The position numbers and the translations under genes are program-made. Below, in pieces: positions 15,881-23,418 of a DNA stretch of 28,227 bases. Numbering within the stretch: position 1 is the first letter of the stretch; each line of letters opens with the position of its first letter. Source of the DNA: Gammaproteobacteria bacterium UBA7376. Its GTDB lineage: Bacteria > Pseudomonadota > Gammaproteobacteria > Pseudomonadales > Azotimanducaceae. The notes beneath the pieces were generated by a model. That model had not been told where the DNA came from and did not search any database. It saw nothing but the letters and a program-made list of their open reading frames with translations. The DNA lies in contig DKNY01000009.1 in NCBI GenBank assembly GCA_002470275.1, positions 1 to 28,227 of the forward strand, in the 5' to 3' direction.

Positions 15881-16013
15881 CAGTCCTTCCCTAAACCTCA
15901 GGAGGAAGAATGTTAAGTCATGCGCTGCCGCGATGCCAGTGGCTTACCTTGCATTTATTCTGATCAATGGTTCAATGAACGCTGTCGTCAATTCCCCAAA
16001 GAGAGGTTGAGTA

Positions 16014-16325
16014 ATGAGTATGTTCCGCCCCATCTCGGCGTTCTTAATGGCTGTGATGCTGATCGGCTGTCAGGCCTATGTGGATGGGTCAAAGAGAACC
16101 CTGGGCGAAGTTGCGGATGATTCTCAAATATCCCTGTCCGTTAAGGCGCGCTTGGTGGATGACCCTGAGGTCAAGGGGCTGCGGATCAATGTGGATGTGA
16201 GGCGCGGCGTGGTGACGCTAAAGGGACGCGTCCCTTCGGCCTACGCCAAGGAGAAGGCCCTCAACATTGCCCGCCAGACTGGCAGCGTAGTCTCGGTCGA
16301 GGACCGCCTGACCATTGTTGAATGA
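16014..16325 (+). CDS. BON-domain lipoprotein
   Basis: 103-residue lipoprotein: signal peptide with lipobox LIGC (Cys19), then one BON domain (about residues 38-102; SVKARLVDDPEVKGLRINV, VTLKGRVPS, VVSVEDRL). BON domains are small alpha-beta folds that bind phospholipid or support the envelope, as in OsmY and DolP (YraP). After Cys19 comes Gln, not Asp, so sorting to the outer membrane is expected. It is shorter than two-BON DolP. The ATG at 16014 has AGAGG upstream. It stands alone, divergent from exbD across 133 bases in which I see no other feature. Confidence 0.85.
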   Translation: MSMFRPISAFLMAVMLIGCQAYVDGSKRTLGEVADDSQISLSVKARLVDDPEVKGLRINVDVRRGVVTLKGRVPSAYAKEKALNIARQTGSVVSVEDRLTIVE

Positions 16326-16339
16326 ATCGATAATAAATT

Positions 16340-16358
16340 CATAAGTACGCCATAAGTA
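16340..16358. repeat. Short direct repeat in AT-rich convergent gap
   Basis: CATAAGTA occurs at 16340-16347 and again at 16351-16358, an 11-base period, within the AT-rich 39-base gap between the BON lipoprotein stop and the hemF stop. No hairpin or T-tract terminator is seen. Confidence 0.3.
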
Positions 16359-16364
16359 GTTGTT

Positions 16365-17243
16365 TTAAATCCATTTTTGAGGCTTTAGGTAGTGCTCAGT
16401 TAGGCGTGCTTCCGGGCTGCCGGGTTCGGGTTGATAGTTATAGATCCAGGTGACCTGGGGCGGTAGGGAGGCCAAGACGGACTCAACGCGACGGCCGCTC
16501 TGCAGCCCGTATTTGGTGCCTCGATCGATAGCGAGGTTGAATTCTGCATAGCGACCTCGGCGATAAAGCTGAAAGGCTCGTTGAGCGTCGGTAAAGGGCA
16601 TCTCCATCCGGCGTTCAAAGATCGGCACGTAAGCTGGCAAAAAGCTATCGCCAACGGCGCGCGTCAGCGCAAAGCTCTCCTCGAAACTCCGCTGGTTCCA
16701 GTCGTCGAAGAAAATCCCGCCGACGCCCCGGCACTCCTGGCGGTGGGGCAGATAAAAATAGTCATCACAGGCGGTCTTCATCTGAGGATAGTGGCTGCCC
16801 ACGGCCTTGGCGGCACAGGTATGCCAGTGGACAATGTCGTCGTCGAAGGGGTAGCAGGGGGTTAGGTCGTAGCCTCCGCCAAAATACCAATGCGGTGTTT
16901 CTGCATCCACGAAGAAAAATCGCAGGTTCATATGGGTGATGGGAACCAGTGGGTTTTGCGGATGAACGATCAGAGAGATGGCTGCGGCCTGGAAGGGCAG
17001 TCCCGATAGGTGAGGGTTGCGTTCCGTGGCCGCAGCGGGCAGCGACGCCCCAACGGAGTGCGTGAACTGTACCGCCGCCTTTTCGATGTGCTGCCCGCCC
17101 GCCATGACCCGTGGTTGGGCTAATCCCCCCATTGGTGGTTCGATTCGTTCAAGGGAAAAGGTCCCAACACCGTCGACCGCCTCCAGGGCGGCGCAGATTT
17201 GCGCTTGGAGGGTAGTAAAGAACGTGACGACCTGGTCGATCAT
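16365..17243 (-). CDS. hemF: Oxygen-dependent coproporphyrinogen III oxidase
   Basis: 292-residue cytoplasmic enzyme that decarboxylates coproporphyrinogen III to protoporphyrinogen IX using O2, in heme synthesis. Nearly every family block is present: SLIVHPQNPLVPITHMNLRF, WYFGGGYDLTPCYPF, DDYFYLPHR, RGVGGIFFDD, FQLYRRGRYAEFNL, RGTKYGLQSGGR-like region (QSGRRVES) and YQPEPGSPEA. Length matches E. coli HemF (299). The ATG at 17243 has GGAG (17255-17252) eight bases upstream. It indicates aerobic growth. Confidence 0.96.
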   Translation of the reverse strand: MIDQVVTFFTTLQAQICAALEAVDGVGTFSLERIEPPMGGLAQPRVMAGGQHIEKAAVQFTHSVGASLPAAATERNPHLSGLPFQAAAISLIVHPQNPLVPITHMNLRFFFVDAETPHWYFGGGYDLTPCYPFDDDIVHWHTCAAKAVGSHYPQMKTACDDYFYLPHRQECRGVGGIFFDDWNQRSFEESFALTRAVGDSFLPAYVPIFERRMEMPFTDAQRAFQLYRRGRYAEFNLAIDRGTKYGLQSGRRVESVLASLPPQVTWIYNYQPEPGSPEARLTEHYLKPQKWI

Positions 17244-17393
17244 GGCGGTAACTCCAAATGAGGCACTATCTCTGATACGGTTCTTGGCTCAAGAGCCCAT
17301 AGGAGAAGGGTACCTGGTGTCTAACTTAAATGACCACGAGGGTGAGACATTTTGCACCCTTTATTTGGGGTCCCGGGCGTAGGAGGGCATACT

Positions 17394-18986
17394 TTGGACA
17401 TGGGCAGAGCACGTTTAGAGCAGGCCATGACCGAAATCGACGGGCTTGTCCGCAAGGCCTGTGCTGCCGTGGGCGGGGATCTGGACGAGGACCAGATCGA
17501 GCTCTACGAATTGGCCTTTATGAAGGCTGAACTGATGGCGGCACGAACCCTTCTCAATCTCATACCTGGCGGGGAAGAGGTCGATGCGACCACGCTGTTC
17601 TTCGCCGCGGACACCGCGCTGTCCGTTGTGCAAAAACTGTCAGCCTGTCCCCAAACCTATGGGCTGGTGGATGCGGAGCTGCCAGATACAAGCGGACTGC
17701 GCCAGCATACCGGACCCGCAGCGCTGAAGGCCCTGGGCAAGGTCTACCTGGAACAGGGCCTGCCAGAGATTGCCCTAAGCGAAGAGCAGGGCATTATCCG
17801 TGACACGTTTAAAAACTTTAGCGATGAGGTGGTCAAGCCGCTGGCGGAGGGCATTCATCGCGAAGACCGTCTGGTGCCCGCCGAAATTCTAAACCCGCTC
17901 AAAGAGATGGGTGTCTTTGGTCTCAGCGTCCCCCAGCGATTCGGTGGACTCAAGCCCGATGAGACAGAGGACAGCATGGGTATGGTGGTCGTCACCGAAG
18001 AGCTATCCAGGGGCTCCTTGGGCGCTGCGGGTAGCTTGATTACTCGCCCGGAAATCATGGCAAGAGCCTTGCTCGAGGGGGGAACAGATGCCCAGCAGGG
18101 TCGTTGGCTGCCTCAAATTGCCTCTGGGGAGACGCTTTGCGCCGTCTCTGTGACCGAACCCAATACCGGCTCCGACGTGGCGTCCGTGGCGCTGAAAGCG
18201 ACGCCCACGGACGATGGCTGGTTACTCAACGGCGGAAAGACCTGGTGTACCTATGCCGGCGCAGCGGAGGCGTTGTTGGTTTTGGCGCGAACCAACGCCG
18301 ATATTCAACCGGCCCACAAGGGTCTATCGCTCTTTGTCGTGGAAAAACCAGCCTTCCACGGTCGTAGCTTTGACCATCAGCAGCCTGGGGGTGGTCGGCT
18401 CAGTGCGCGCGCCATCGCTACGCTGGGCTACCGCGGCATGCATTCCTTCGAGATGTTCTACGAAAATTTCTTTGTGCCCGATGACTGTCTCATTGGCGGT
18501 CCGGACGGGGAGGGCAAGGGCTTCTATTTCACTATGCGAGGATTCATGGGCGGGCGTCTGCAGACGGCCGCTCGGGCCTGCGGGTTGATGCGTGCCGCCC
18601 TTGAGGACAGCATTAGCTACAGCCAGGATCGGCAGGTTTTTGGACGCCCGATTGCCGCCTATCCCCTGTCCCTGGCGAAGATTGCGCGAATGGGCGCCCT
18701 AATTACGGCCAGTCGCGCCTTTACCGCTCACGTGGCGGCTTTGATGGATCGCGGCCTTGGCCAGATGGAAGCGAGTCTCGTGAAGTTATTCTCCTGCCGC
18801 TCGGCGGAATGGGTAACCCGAGAGGCTCTGCAGCTGCACGGCGGCATGGGATATGCCGAAGAAGTTGCAGTGAGTCGATATTTCGCTGATGCTCGCGTGC
18901 TGTCTATTTTTGAAGGCGCCGAGGAAACGCTTGCCGTTCGCGTGGTGGGCAAGGCTCTGATTGAGCAGGCGAGAAATCGCGAGTAA
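17394..18986 (+). CDS. Acyl-CoA dehydrogenase with N-terminal extension, (2S)-methylsuccinyl-CoA dehydrogenase-like
   Basis: About 530-residue FAD enzyme. Residues 1-135 are an extra helical domain ahead of a full acyl-CoA dehydrogenase core: ALSEEQGIIRDTFKNFSDE, EELSRGSLGAAGSLITRPEI, TEPNTGSDVAS, GGKTWCTYAG, LGYRGMHSFE, LQLHGGMGYA, and catalytic Glu about 507 in SIFEGAEE. Extension, total length and wording (WLPQIASGE, RLQTAARA, DARVLSIFEGA) recall Mcd of the ethylmalonyl-CoA pathway. No other gene of that pathway is here, so the substrate stays open. Start: an AGGAGG at 17381-17386 sits seven bases before TTG 17394 and thirteen before ATG 17400, and I favour the TTG. The second dehydrogenase follows after 34 bases, probably in one operon. 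Confidence 0.85.
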   Translation: MDMGRARLEQAMTEIDGLVRKACAAVGGDLDEDQIELYELAFMKAELMAARTLLNLIPGGEEVDATTLFFAADTALSVVQKLSACPQTYGLVDAELPDTSGLRQHTGPAALKALGKVYLEQGLPEIALSEEQGIIRDTFKNFSDEVVKPLAEGIHREDRLVPAEILNPLKEMGVFGLSVPQRFGGLKPDETEDSMGMVVVTEELSRGSLGAAGSLITRPEIMARALLEGGTDAQQGRWLPQIASGETLCAVSVTEPNTGSDVASVALKATPTDDGWLLNGGKTWCTYAGAAEALLVLARTNADIQPAHKGLSLFVVEKPAFHGRSFDHQQPGGGRLSARAIATLGYRGMHSFEMFYENFFVPDDCLIGGPDGEGKGFYFTMRGFMGGRLQTAARACGLMRAALEDSISYSQDRQVFGRPIAAYPLSLAKIARMGALITASRAFTAHVAALMDRGLGQMEASLVKLFSCRSAEWVTREALQLHGGMGYAEEVAVSRYFADARVLSIFEGAEETLAVRVVGKALIEQARNRE

Positions 18987-19020
18987 TAACCAACGTTCCC
19001 AACGAAGACGAGGAGTCATC

Positions 19021-20235
19021 ATGGACTTAACATTCTCAGAACAGGATCGAGCATTTCAACAGGAGGTGCGTACCTGGCTGGATGACGCATGGCCTCAGGA
19101 GATGCGTGACAAGCAGGCGCGCAGCGCCTTGGGCAAGCTCTCCAAGGAAGACCTGGTGGCCTGGCAGAAGCGCCTGGCTGAAAAAGGCTGGGCGGCGACG
19201 AACTGGCCCGCCGAGTATGGGGGTGCAGCCTTCACGCCGACTCAAAGCTATATTTTTGATGCCGAGCGTGCTCGAGTTGGGGCGCCAGGCGTGGTCCCCT
19301 TCGGCATTACTATGGTGGCCCCGGTCATTATGAAGTTCGGCACTGAGCATCAGAAAGAGAAGTTTCTGCCGGCGATTCTGAATTCAGATATCTGGTTCTG
19401 TCAGGGGTATTCCGAGCCAGGATCTGGCTCAGATTTAGCCTCTCTGAAAACCAAGGCGGAAGATATGGGCGACCATTATCTAGTGAGCGGCGTGAAGACC
19501 TGGACCACCATGGCCCAGTATGCCGACTGGATGTTCTGTCTTGTTAGAACGAGCAACGAAGACATTCGTCAAATGGGCATTAGCTTCATTCTGATCGACA
19601 TGAATTCCCCGGGCATTAGCGTTAAGCCCATTGTCACGCTGGATCAACCTGCCGATGGCTACCAGGAGATCAATATGGTCTACCTGGAGAACGTGAAAGT
19701 CCCCAAGGACAACCTGGTCGGCGAGCAGGGTAAGGGCTGGACCTGTGCCAAGTACCTACTGGAATTTGAGCGTGGCAATGCTTATGCCCCTGGGCTGAAG
19801 GGTGCCATGGAGCACCTCAAGCATGCGGCGGCGGCAGAACACGATGGCATGGGACAGACCTATTCCGAGAACCCGGATTTTCAGCGTCGCTTCAACGAGG
19901 TAGAAGTGCAGGTCCTGGCCATGGAATATACCGAACTGCGTATTTTGGGCGCTCTGGCGGCAGGGCAGAACGTTGGACCAGAGAGCTCCATGCTAAAAAC
20001 TAGGGGGACCGAGCTCGCTCAGGCGGTCACGGAGCTAGCGCTGGAAATCAGCGGCAATTATGCAATGCCGCTGGATCAATCCACGCCCGCACCGGGGGAT
20101 AATTTCTTGCCCGTTGGGCCTGAAGCGTCTAACGGCGTGGCCCAGGATTATTTCAATACCCGAAAAGTCAGCATTTACGCTGGCTCCAATGAGATTCAGC
20201 GGAATATTATGTCCAAGCTGGTGCTGGGGCTGTAG
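19021..20235 (+). CDS. Acyl-CoA dehydrogenase, PimC-like large subunit type
   Basis: 404-residue FAD-dependent dehydrogenase that makes a trans-2-enoyl-CoA. Family blocks: GWAATNWPAEYGG, GYSEPGSGSDLAS, GVKTWTTMAQYADW, NMVYLENVKVP and SIYAGSNEIQRNI. The position that holds the catalytic Glu in medium-chain enzymes (YEG) is Ala387 here, as is usual in this subgroup. Glu250 in LEFERGN is a candidate base placed as in isovaleryl- and long-chain-type enzymes. The wording resembles pimeloyl-CoA dehydrogenase large subunit, but no small-subunit partner is adjacent; the upstream Mcd-like dehydrogenase is the only neighbour. The ATG at 19021 has AGGAG five bases upstream, which rules out the longer in-frame start at 18961. 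Confidence 0.9.
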   Translation: MDLTFSEQDRAFQQEVRTWLDDAWPQEMRDKQARSALGKLSKEDLVAWQKRLAEKGWAATNWPAEYGGAAFTPTQSYIFDAERARVGAPGVVPFGITMVAPVIMKFGTEHQKEKFLPAILNSDIWFCQGYSEPGSGSDLASLKTKAEDMGDHYLVSGVKTWTTMAQYADWMFCLVRTSNEDIRQMGISFILIDMNSPGISVKPIVTLDQPADGYQEINMVYLENVKVPKDNLVGEQGKGWTCAKYLLEFERGNAYAPGLKGAMEHLKHAAAAEHDGMGQTYSENPDFQRRFNEVEVQVLAMEYTELRILGALAAGQNVGPESSMLKTRGTELAQAVTELALEISGNYAMPLDQSTPAPGDNFLPVGPEASNGVAQDYFNTRKVSIYAGSNEIQRNIMSKLVLGL

Positions 20236-20264
20236 TACGATCTGAATGAGCAGCCGGGTCTTAA

Positions 20265-20284
20265 GAGCGGGTTTCGGCCCGCTC
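20265..20284 (+). terminator. Candidate hairpin after the acyl-CoA dehydrogenase operon
   Basis: GAGCGGG-TTTCGG-CCCGCTC is a perfect 7-bp stem with a 6-base loop, 29 bases after the dehydrogenase stop. No T tract follows, so termination would be weak or protein-assisted. It separates the dehydrogenase operon from the cyclase gene. Confidence 0.4.
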
Positions 20285-20333
20285 GGCATAGCGCTCCGAG
20301 GCAGGCTTAGAATAATAATAGGGTGAGAGGCTT

Positions 20334-21938
20334 GTGGGGGAACGGCTGAATGAACTTCTGATTGGGAAGGTGCGCCATAATCTCAAGACGCACCTCAATA
20401 TCATCTGTGGTTTTTCGGAGCTTCTTTGCGAGGAGATCGAAGACTTTAGCGACGATGATCTGGCGAAAAAAGCTGCACTGTTGGAGGCGCTCGAGACCAT
20501 TAAGGCCAAGGGCGACGATATCGTTAAGTATATCGACCAGGTTTTCGCCTCCCATCACTTCACCTTGGAAGACGTCTTCGCCCAACTGAATGCCCAGGCT
20601 GCGGTCTTCGAAAGACAGGCGGCGGTCTTAATCGTCAAGATTTCCGAGGCGCTTTTGCACGTTCGAGCACTGGACGAGCAGGTCTTCCTACAGGCCTTCG
20701 AGCAGGATTTGCAGCGCATTGATGGAGCCACCCGGGGGCTTCAGCAAAACCTGAAAAGCCTGCTGAGCGATAAAGTGAATTCAGTGGAATCCCTGGTGGG
20801 CCACGGCATTTTATCCCAGAGCGACCTGGAACTCGTGGCCAGTTTGTCTGACTCCCTTCAAGAAACCCCGGACGCGCTGGAAACCAAATACCCGTCTACC
20901 ATTCTGGTCGTAGACGATAATCCGGCCAACACAGAATATCTTCGGCGGAAACTGACGGCCTCTGGACACCAGGTCATTATGGCGAATTCAGGGCAGGAGG
21001 CCGAGGCGCAGATTGCAGCTGGCCGGGAGCTGGACTTGATCCTCTTGGATATACTGATGCCCGGGCTGAGCGGCTATGAAGTGCTGGGCCGCAATCACGA
21101 CCTCCTGAGAGAACGTAACATTCCGGTGTTGGTGGTCTCCTCTTTGGATGAGCAGGATACGGTGTATCGATGTCTTGAGGCCGGCGCCGAGGACTTTATC
21201 ACCAAGCCCATTAACTTTATGGTGCTGGCGGCGCGCATTAACTCTGCGCTCGAGAGGAAATACCTGCTTGATCGAGAAGAGGAGCATCTCGCCCGGATCG
21301 AATCTGAAAAACAACGAAATGAAGAGCTGCTGCTAAACATCCTGCCCCAACCCATCGCCATGCGGATGAAGGCCAACGAATACCTCATTGCGGATGCAGT
21401 AGAGGAATGCTCTATTCTCTTTGGCGATATCGTTGGCTTCACGCCGCTCAGTCAAAAGCTGGGCGCCGTCAAAATTGTGGAGATGCTGAATCAGATATTT
21501 ACGTGCTTCGATGACTACTGCGAAGACATCGGGCTAGAAAAAATTAAGACCATTGGCGACAACTATATGGTCGCCAGCGGCGTGCCGACGCCCGATGCCG
21601 ACCATGCCTCAAAAATTATGGAGATGGGCGTCCGCATGCTGGATTTCGTGACGCATTATCCGCCGATAGAGGGGAGCCAGCTGCAGATGCGGATCGGCAT
21701 CCACTCCGGGCCAGCCGTCGCGGGCGTGATTGGCAAGAAGAAGTTTGTCTACGACCTCTGGGGAGATGCGGTCAATACCGCCGGCAGAATGGAATCTTAT
21801 GGTCTGCCCGGCGCTGTTCACGTTTCAGCCGCAACGGCTGAGTTGCTTAAGGGACGCTTTGACCTCCAGCCACGCGGGGAGATGGAGGTTAAGGGCAAGG
21901 GCATCATGCAAACCTTTCTCTGGAGCCCCCCAGGCTAA
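20334..21938 (+). CDS. Receiver-linked class III adenylate cyclase with HisKA-like N-terminus
   Basis: 534-residue cytoplasmic protein without membrane helices. Residues 8-35 (KVRHNLKTHLNIICGFSELL) look like a HisKA H-box with His15 kept, but no HATPase domain follows. A helical region runs to about 185, then a receiver (ILVVDDNPAN from about 189, phospho-Asp239 in LILLDILMPG, Lys in ITKPIN), a coiled linker (RKYLLDREEEHLARIESEKQRNEELL) and a class III cyclase. Metal residues are Asp365 (FGDIVGF) and Asp409; Lys405 and Asp474 are the adenine-selecting pair; Asn481 and Arg485 are the transition-state pair. All are present, so it should be active on ATP. Phosphorylation of the receiver is expected to control it. 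GTG at 20334 with GAGAGG close upstream. First gene of a signalling block with the exported hydrolases. Confidence 0.88.
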   Translation: MGERLNELLIGKVRHNLKTHLNIICGFSELLCEEIEDFSDDDLAKKAALLEALETIKAKGDDIVKYIDQVFASHHFTLEDVFAQLNAQAAVFERQAAVLIVKISEALLHVRALDEQVFLQAFEQDLQRIDGATRGLQQNLKSLLSDKVNSVESLVGHGILSQSDLELVASLSDSLQETPDALETKYPSTILVVDDNPANTEYLRRKLTASGHQVIMANSGQEAEAQIAAGRELDLILLDILMPGLSGYEVLGRNHDLLRERNIPVLVVSSLDEQDTVYRCLEAGAEDFITKPINFMVLAARINSALERKYLLDREEEHLARIESEKQRNEELLLNILPQPIAMRMKANEYLIADAVEECSILFGDIVGFTPLSQKLGAVKIVEMLNQIFTCFDDYCEDIGLEKIKTIGDNYMVASGVPTPDADHASKIMEMGVRMLDFVTHYPPIEGSQLQMRIGIHSGPAVAGVIGKKKFVYDLWGDAVNTAGRMESYGLPGAVHVSAATAELLKGRFDLQPRGEMEVKGKGIMQTFLWSPPG

Positions 21939-21958
21939 CCGGCTGCCGCGCCGGGTGA

Positions 21959-21987
21959 TTGACAATAAAGGGGTGGCGAAATAGGTT
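21959..21987 (+). promoter_or_regulatory. Candidate promoter for the serine hydrolase operon
   Basis: A perfect TTGACA (21959-21964) is followed at 17 bases by TAGGTT (21982-21987), just after the cyclase stop. The -10 matches only at the key first, second and last positions. An inverted repeat overlaps its -10, which suggests regulation. Confidence 0.4.
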
Positions 21988-22053
21988 TCAGATATCCTAC
22001 GGGGGCGGTGAGTAAGCTGAAACCCAAAACAGCGGGAGACCAGCTAACTGGTC
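21984..22053 (+). promoter_or_regulatory. Structured leader: long-range inverted repeat and hairpin before the serine hydrolase gene
   Basis: GGTTTCAG (21984-21991) pairs perfectly with CTGAAACC (22017-22024), with 25 bases between. A second stem, GACCAG-CTAA-CTGGTC (22038-22053), lies 20 bases before the ribosome-binding site. No known riboswitch class is recognised. The outer repeat could be an operator or a leader stem; the inner could be an RNA hairpin. Confidence 0.4.
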
Positions 22054-22083
22054 GATAAAAATAAAAAGAACGAAGGAATGGCT

Positions 22084-23418
22084 ATGTCTCTTTTCTATCC
22101 AATTTTGCGCCGGTTGGCGCTAGTGGCTCTGTTAGCACTCTCTACGCTGGGGTATACCTACGAATTCGAGGTCAGCACCCCAGAGGCTGCCGGCTATGAC
22201 CCGGATAAGCTCGCGTCCCTGAATGCCATCGCTGAAGAGCTGTATAGAGATGGGCGTATCCCTAACTACGTCATTGCCCTCTACAAAGACAACAAGCAGT
22301 TCTATAAGGCCTCGAAGGGCTTGACCGGTTTGGCTCAGGGGCAGCCTGTTGACGGAAGCACGATCTACCACATGGCCTCCATGAGCAAACCGATCGTCTC
22401 AACGGCTATCTTTCGTCTGATACAGGAAGGGAAACTCAGCTTTGACGATCCGCTGACTAAGTTCTTTCCCCAATTCTCGCTAATGATGGTCGCGCCGGAG
22501 GGCGACTTCAGCAATCAATTTGAGCCTGCTGAAAAAGAAATTACCATTTTGGATTTATTAACCCATACCTCTGGTCTTTCCTATAACGAGACGGTTGCCG
22601 GGTTTGGCGACGTGGGGCGTCAATATTCGGAACTCGGCATTTTTTCTGCTGGAGTGCAACGTACCCTGGTAGAGCACATTGATGTCTTGGCAGAGATCCC
22701 ATTGGTTGCCCAGCCCGGGAGCGAGTTTAACTATTCTGTGGGTATCGATGTGCTCGGCGCCATAATTGAGCAAATTACGGAAAAGACCCTTGCCGCCTAT
22801 TTGAAGGAAACCATCTTTGATCCGCTGGGTATGAGCAACACGGCCTTTTATCTGACGCCTGATCAGGCCCAAAATATGGCGTCAATCTTTGGTATGGAGC
22901 CTGTAGCGCCGCAATTTCCATTTGAGATACTAGGCCGCCTGTCACCGGAGCCCGATGCGACGGACTGGAAAATTGGAGGCGTTATTCCGGCAAGCAACTT
23001 TGTGAAAGAGCCCAGCTTTTACTCTGGCGGCGGCGGGATTTTGTCCAGCGCGAATGACTACGCACGCTACCTGACCATGATCGCAAACGGTGGCGAAATA
23101 GACGGGGTCAGAATATTAGACGAGGAGTACGCGAGTATGCACCAAGCCTCCTTGGTGCCAGGCCTCACCAGTGACGCCTTCCGCTCGGCCTTTGGCGATG
23201 CCGCAGAATACATGACCTTTGGCGGCGGATTCGGGATCAAGCGAGAGCCGGATAACGATGATTTTGTTGACTATATTTTCTGGGCCGGCGCCTTCAATAC
23301 GTTTTTCTGGGTGGATACGAAGGATAACTCTATCGGGCTCTTCTTAACCGCGCACTGGCCGGTGCAATACAACATCTCAGACCAGCTAGAGGAAATCGTA
23401 GACGAGGCCCGGCTGTGA
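22084..23418 (+). CDS. Exported serine hydrolase, beta-lactamase family (class C/family VIII esterase type), copy 1
   Basis: 444-residue exported enzyme. Signal peptide: LRRLALVALLALSTLGYT. The serine beta-lactamase/DD-peptidase fold is marked by SMSK (nucleophile Ser and Lys in YHMASMSKP), HTSGL, Tyr in EFNYSVG in place of the Y-x-N motif, and a C-terminal WAGAFNTFFWVD in place of KTG. This pattern suits family VIII esterases and EstB-like hydrolases more than true beta-lactamases; the substrate may be an ester, a D-peptide or a lactone. The ATG at 22084 is chosen over 22078 because AAGGA at 22073-22077 is six bases from it and abuts the other. A paralogue follows with a 4-nt overlap. Confidence 0.87.
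   Translation: MSLFYPILRRLALVALLALSTLGYTYEFEVSTPEAAGYDPDKLASLNAIAEELYRDGRIPNYVIALYKDNKQFYKASKGLTGLAQGQPVDGSTIYHMASMSKPIVSTAIFRLIQEGKLSFDDPLTKFFPQFSLMMVAPEGDFSNQFEPAEKEITILDLLTHTSGLSYNETVAGFGDVGRQYSELGIFSAGVQRTLVEHIDVLAEIPLVAQPGSEFNYSVGIDVLGAIIEQITEKTLAAYLKETIFDPLGMSNTAFYLTPDQAQNMASIFGMEPVAPQFPFEILGRLSPEPDATDWKIGGVIPASNFVKEPSFYSGGGGILSSANDYARYLTMIANGGEIDGVRILDEEYASMHQASLVPGLTSDAFRSAFGDAAEYMTFGGGFGIKREPDNDDFVDYIFWAGAFNTFFWVDTKDNSIGLFLTAHWPVQYNISDQLEEIVDEARL

Noticed and set aside
17286..17297. Palindrome GGCTC-AA-GAGCC between hemF and the dehydrogenase gene
   Set aside because: Five-base arms and a two-base loop, no T tract and no conserved context; likely chance.
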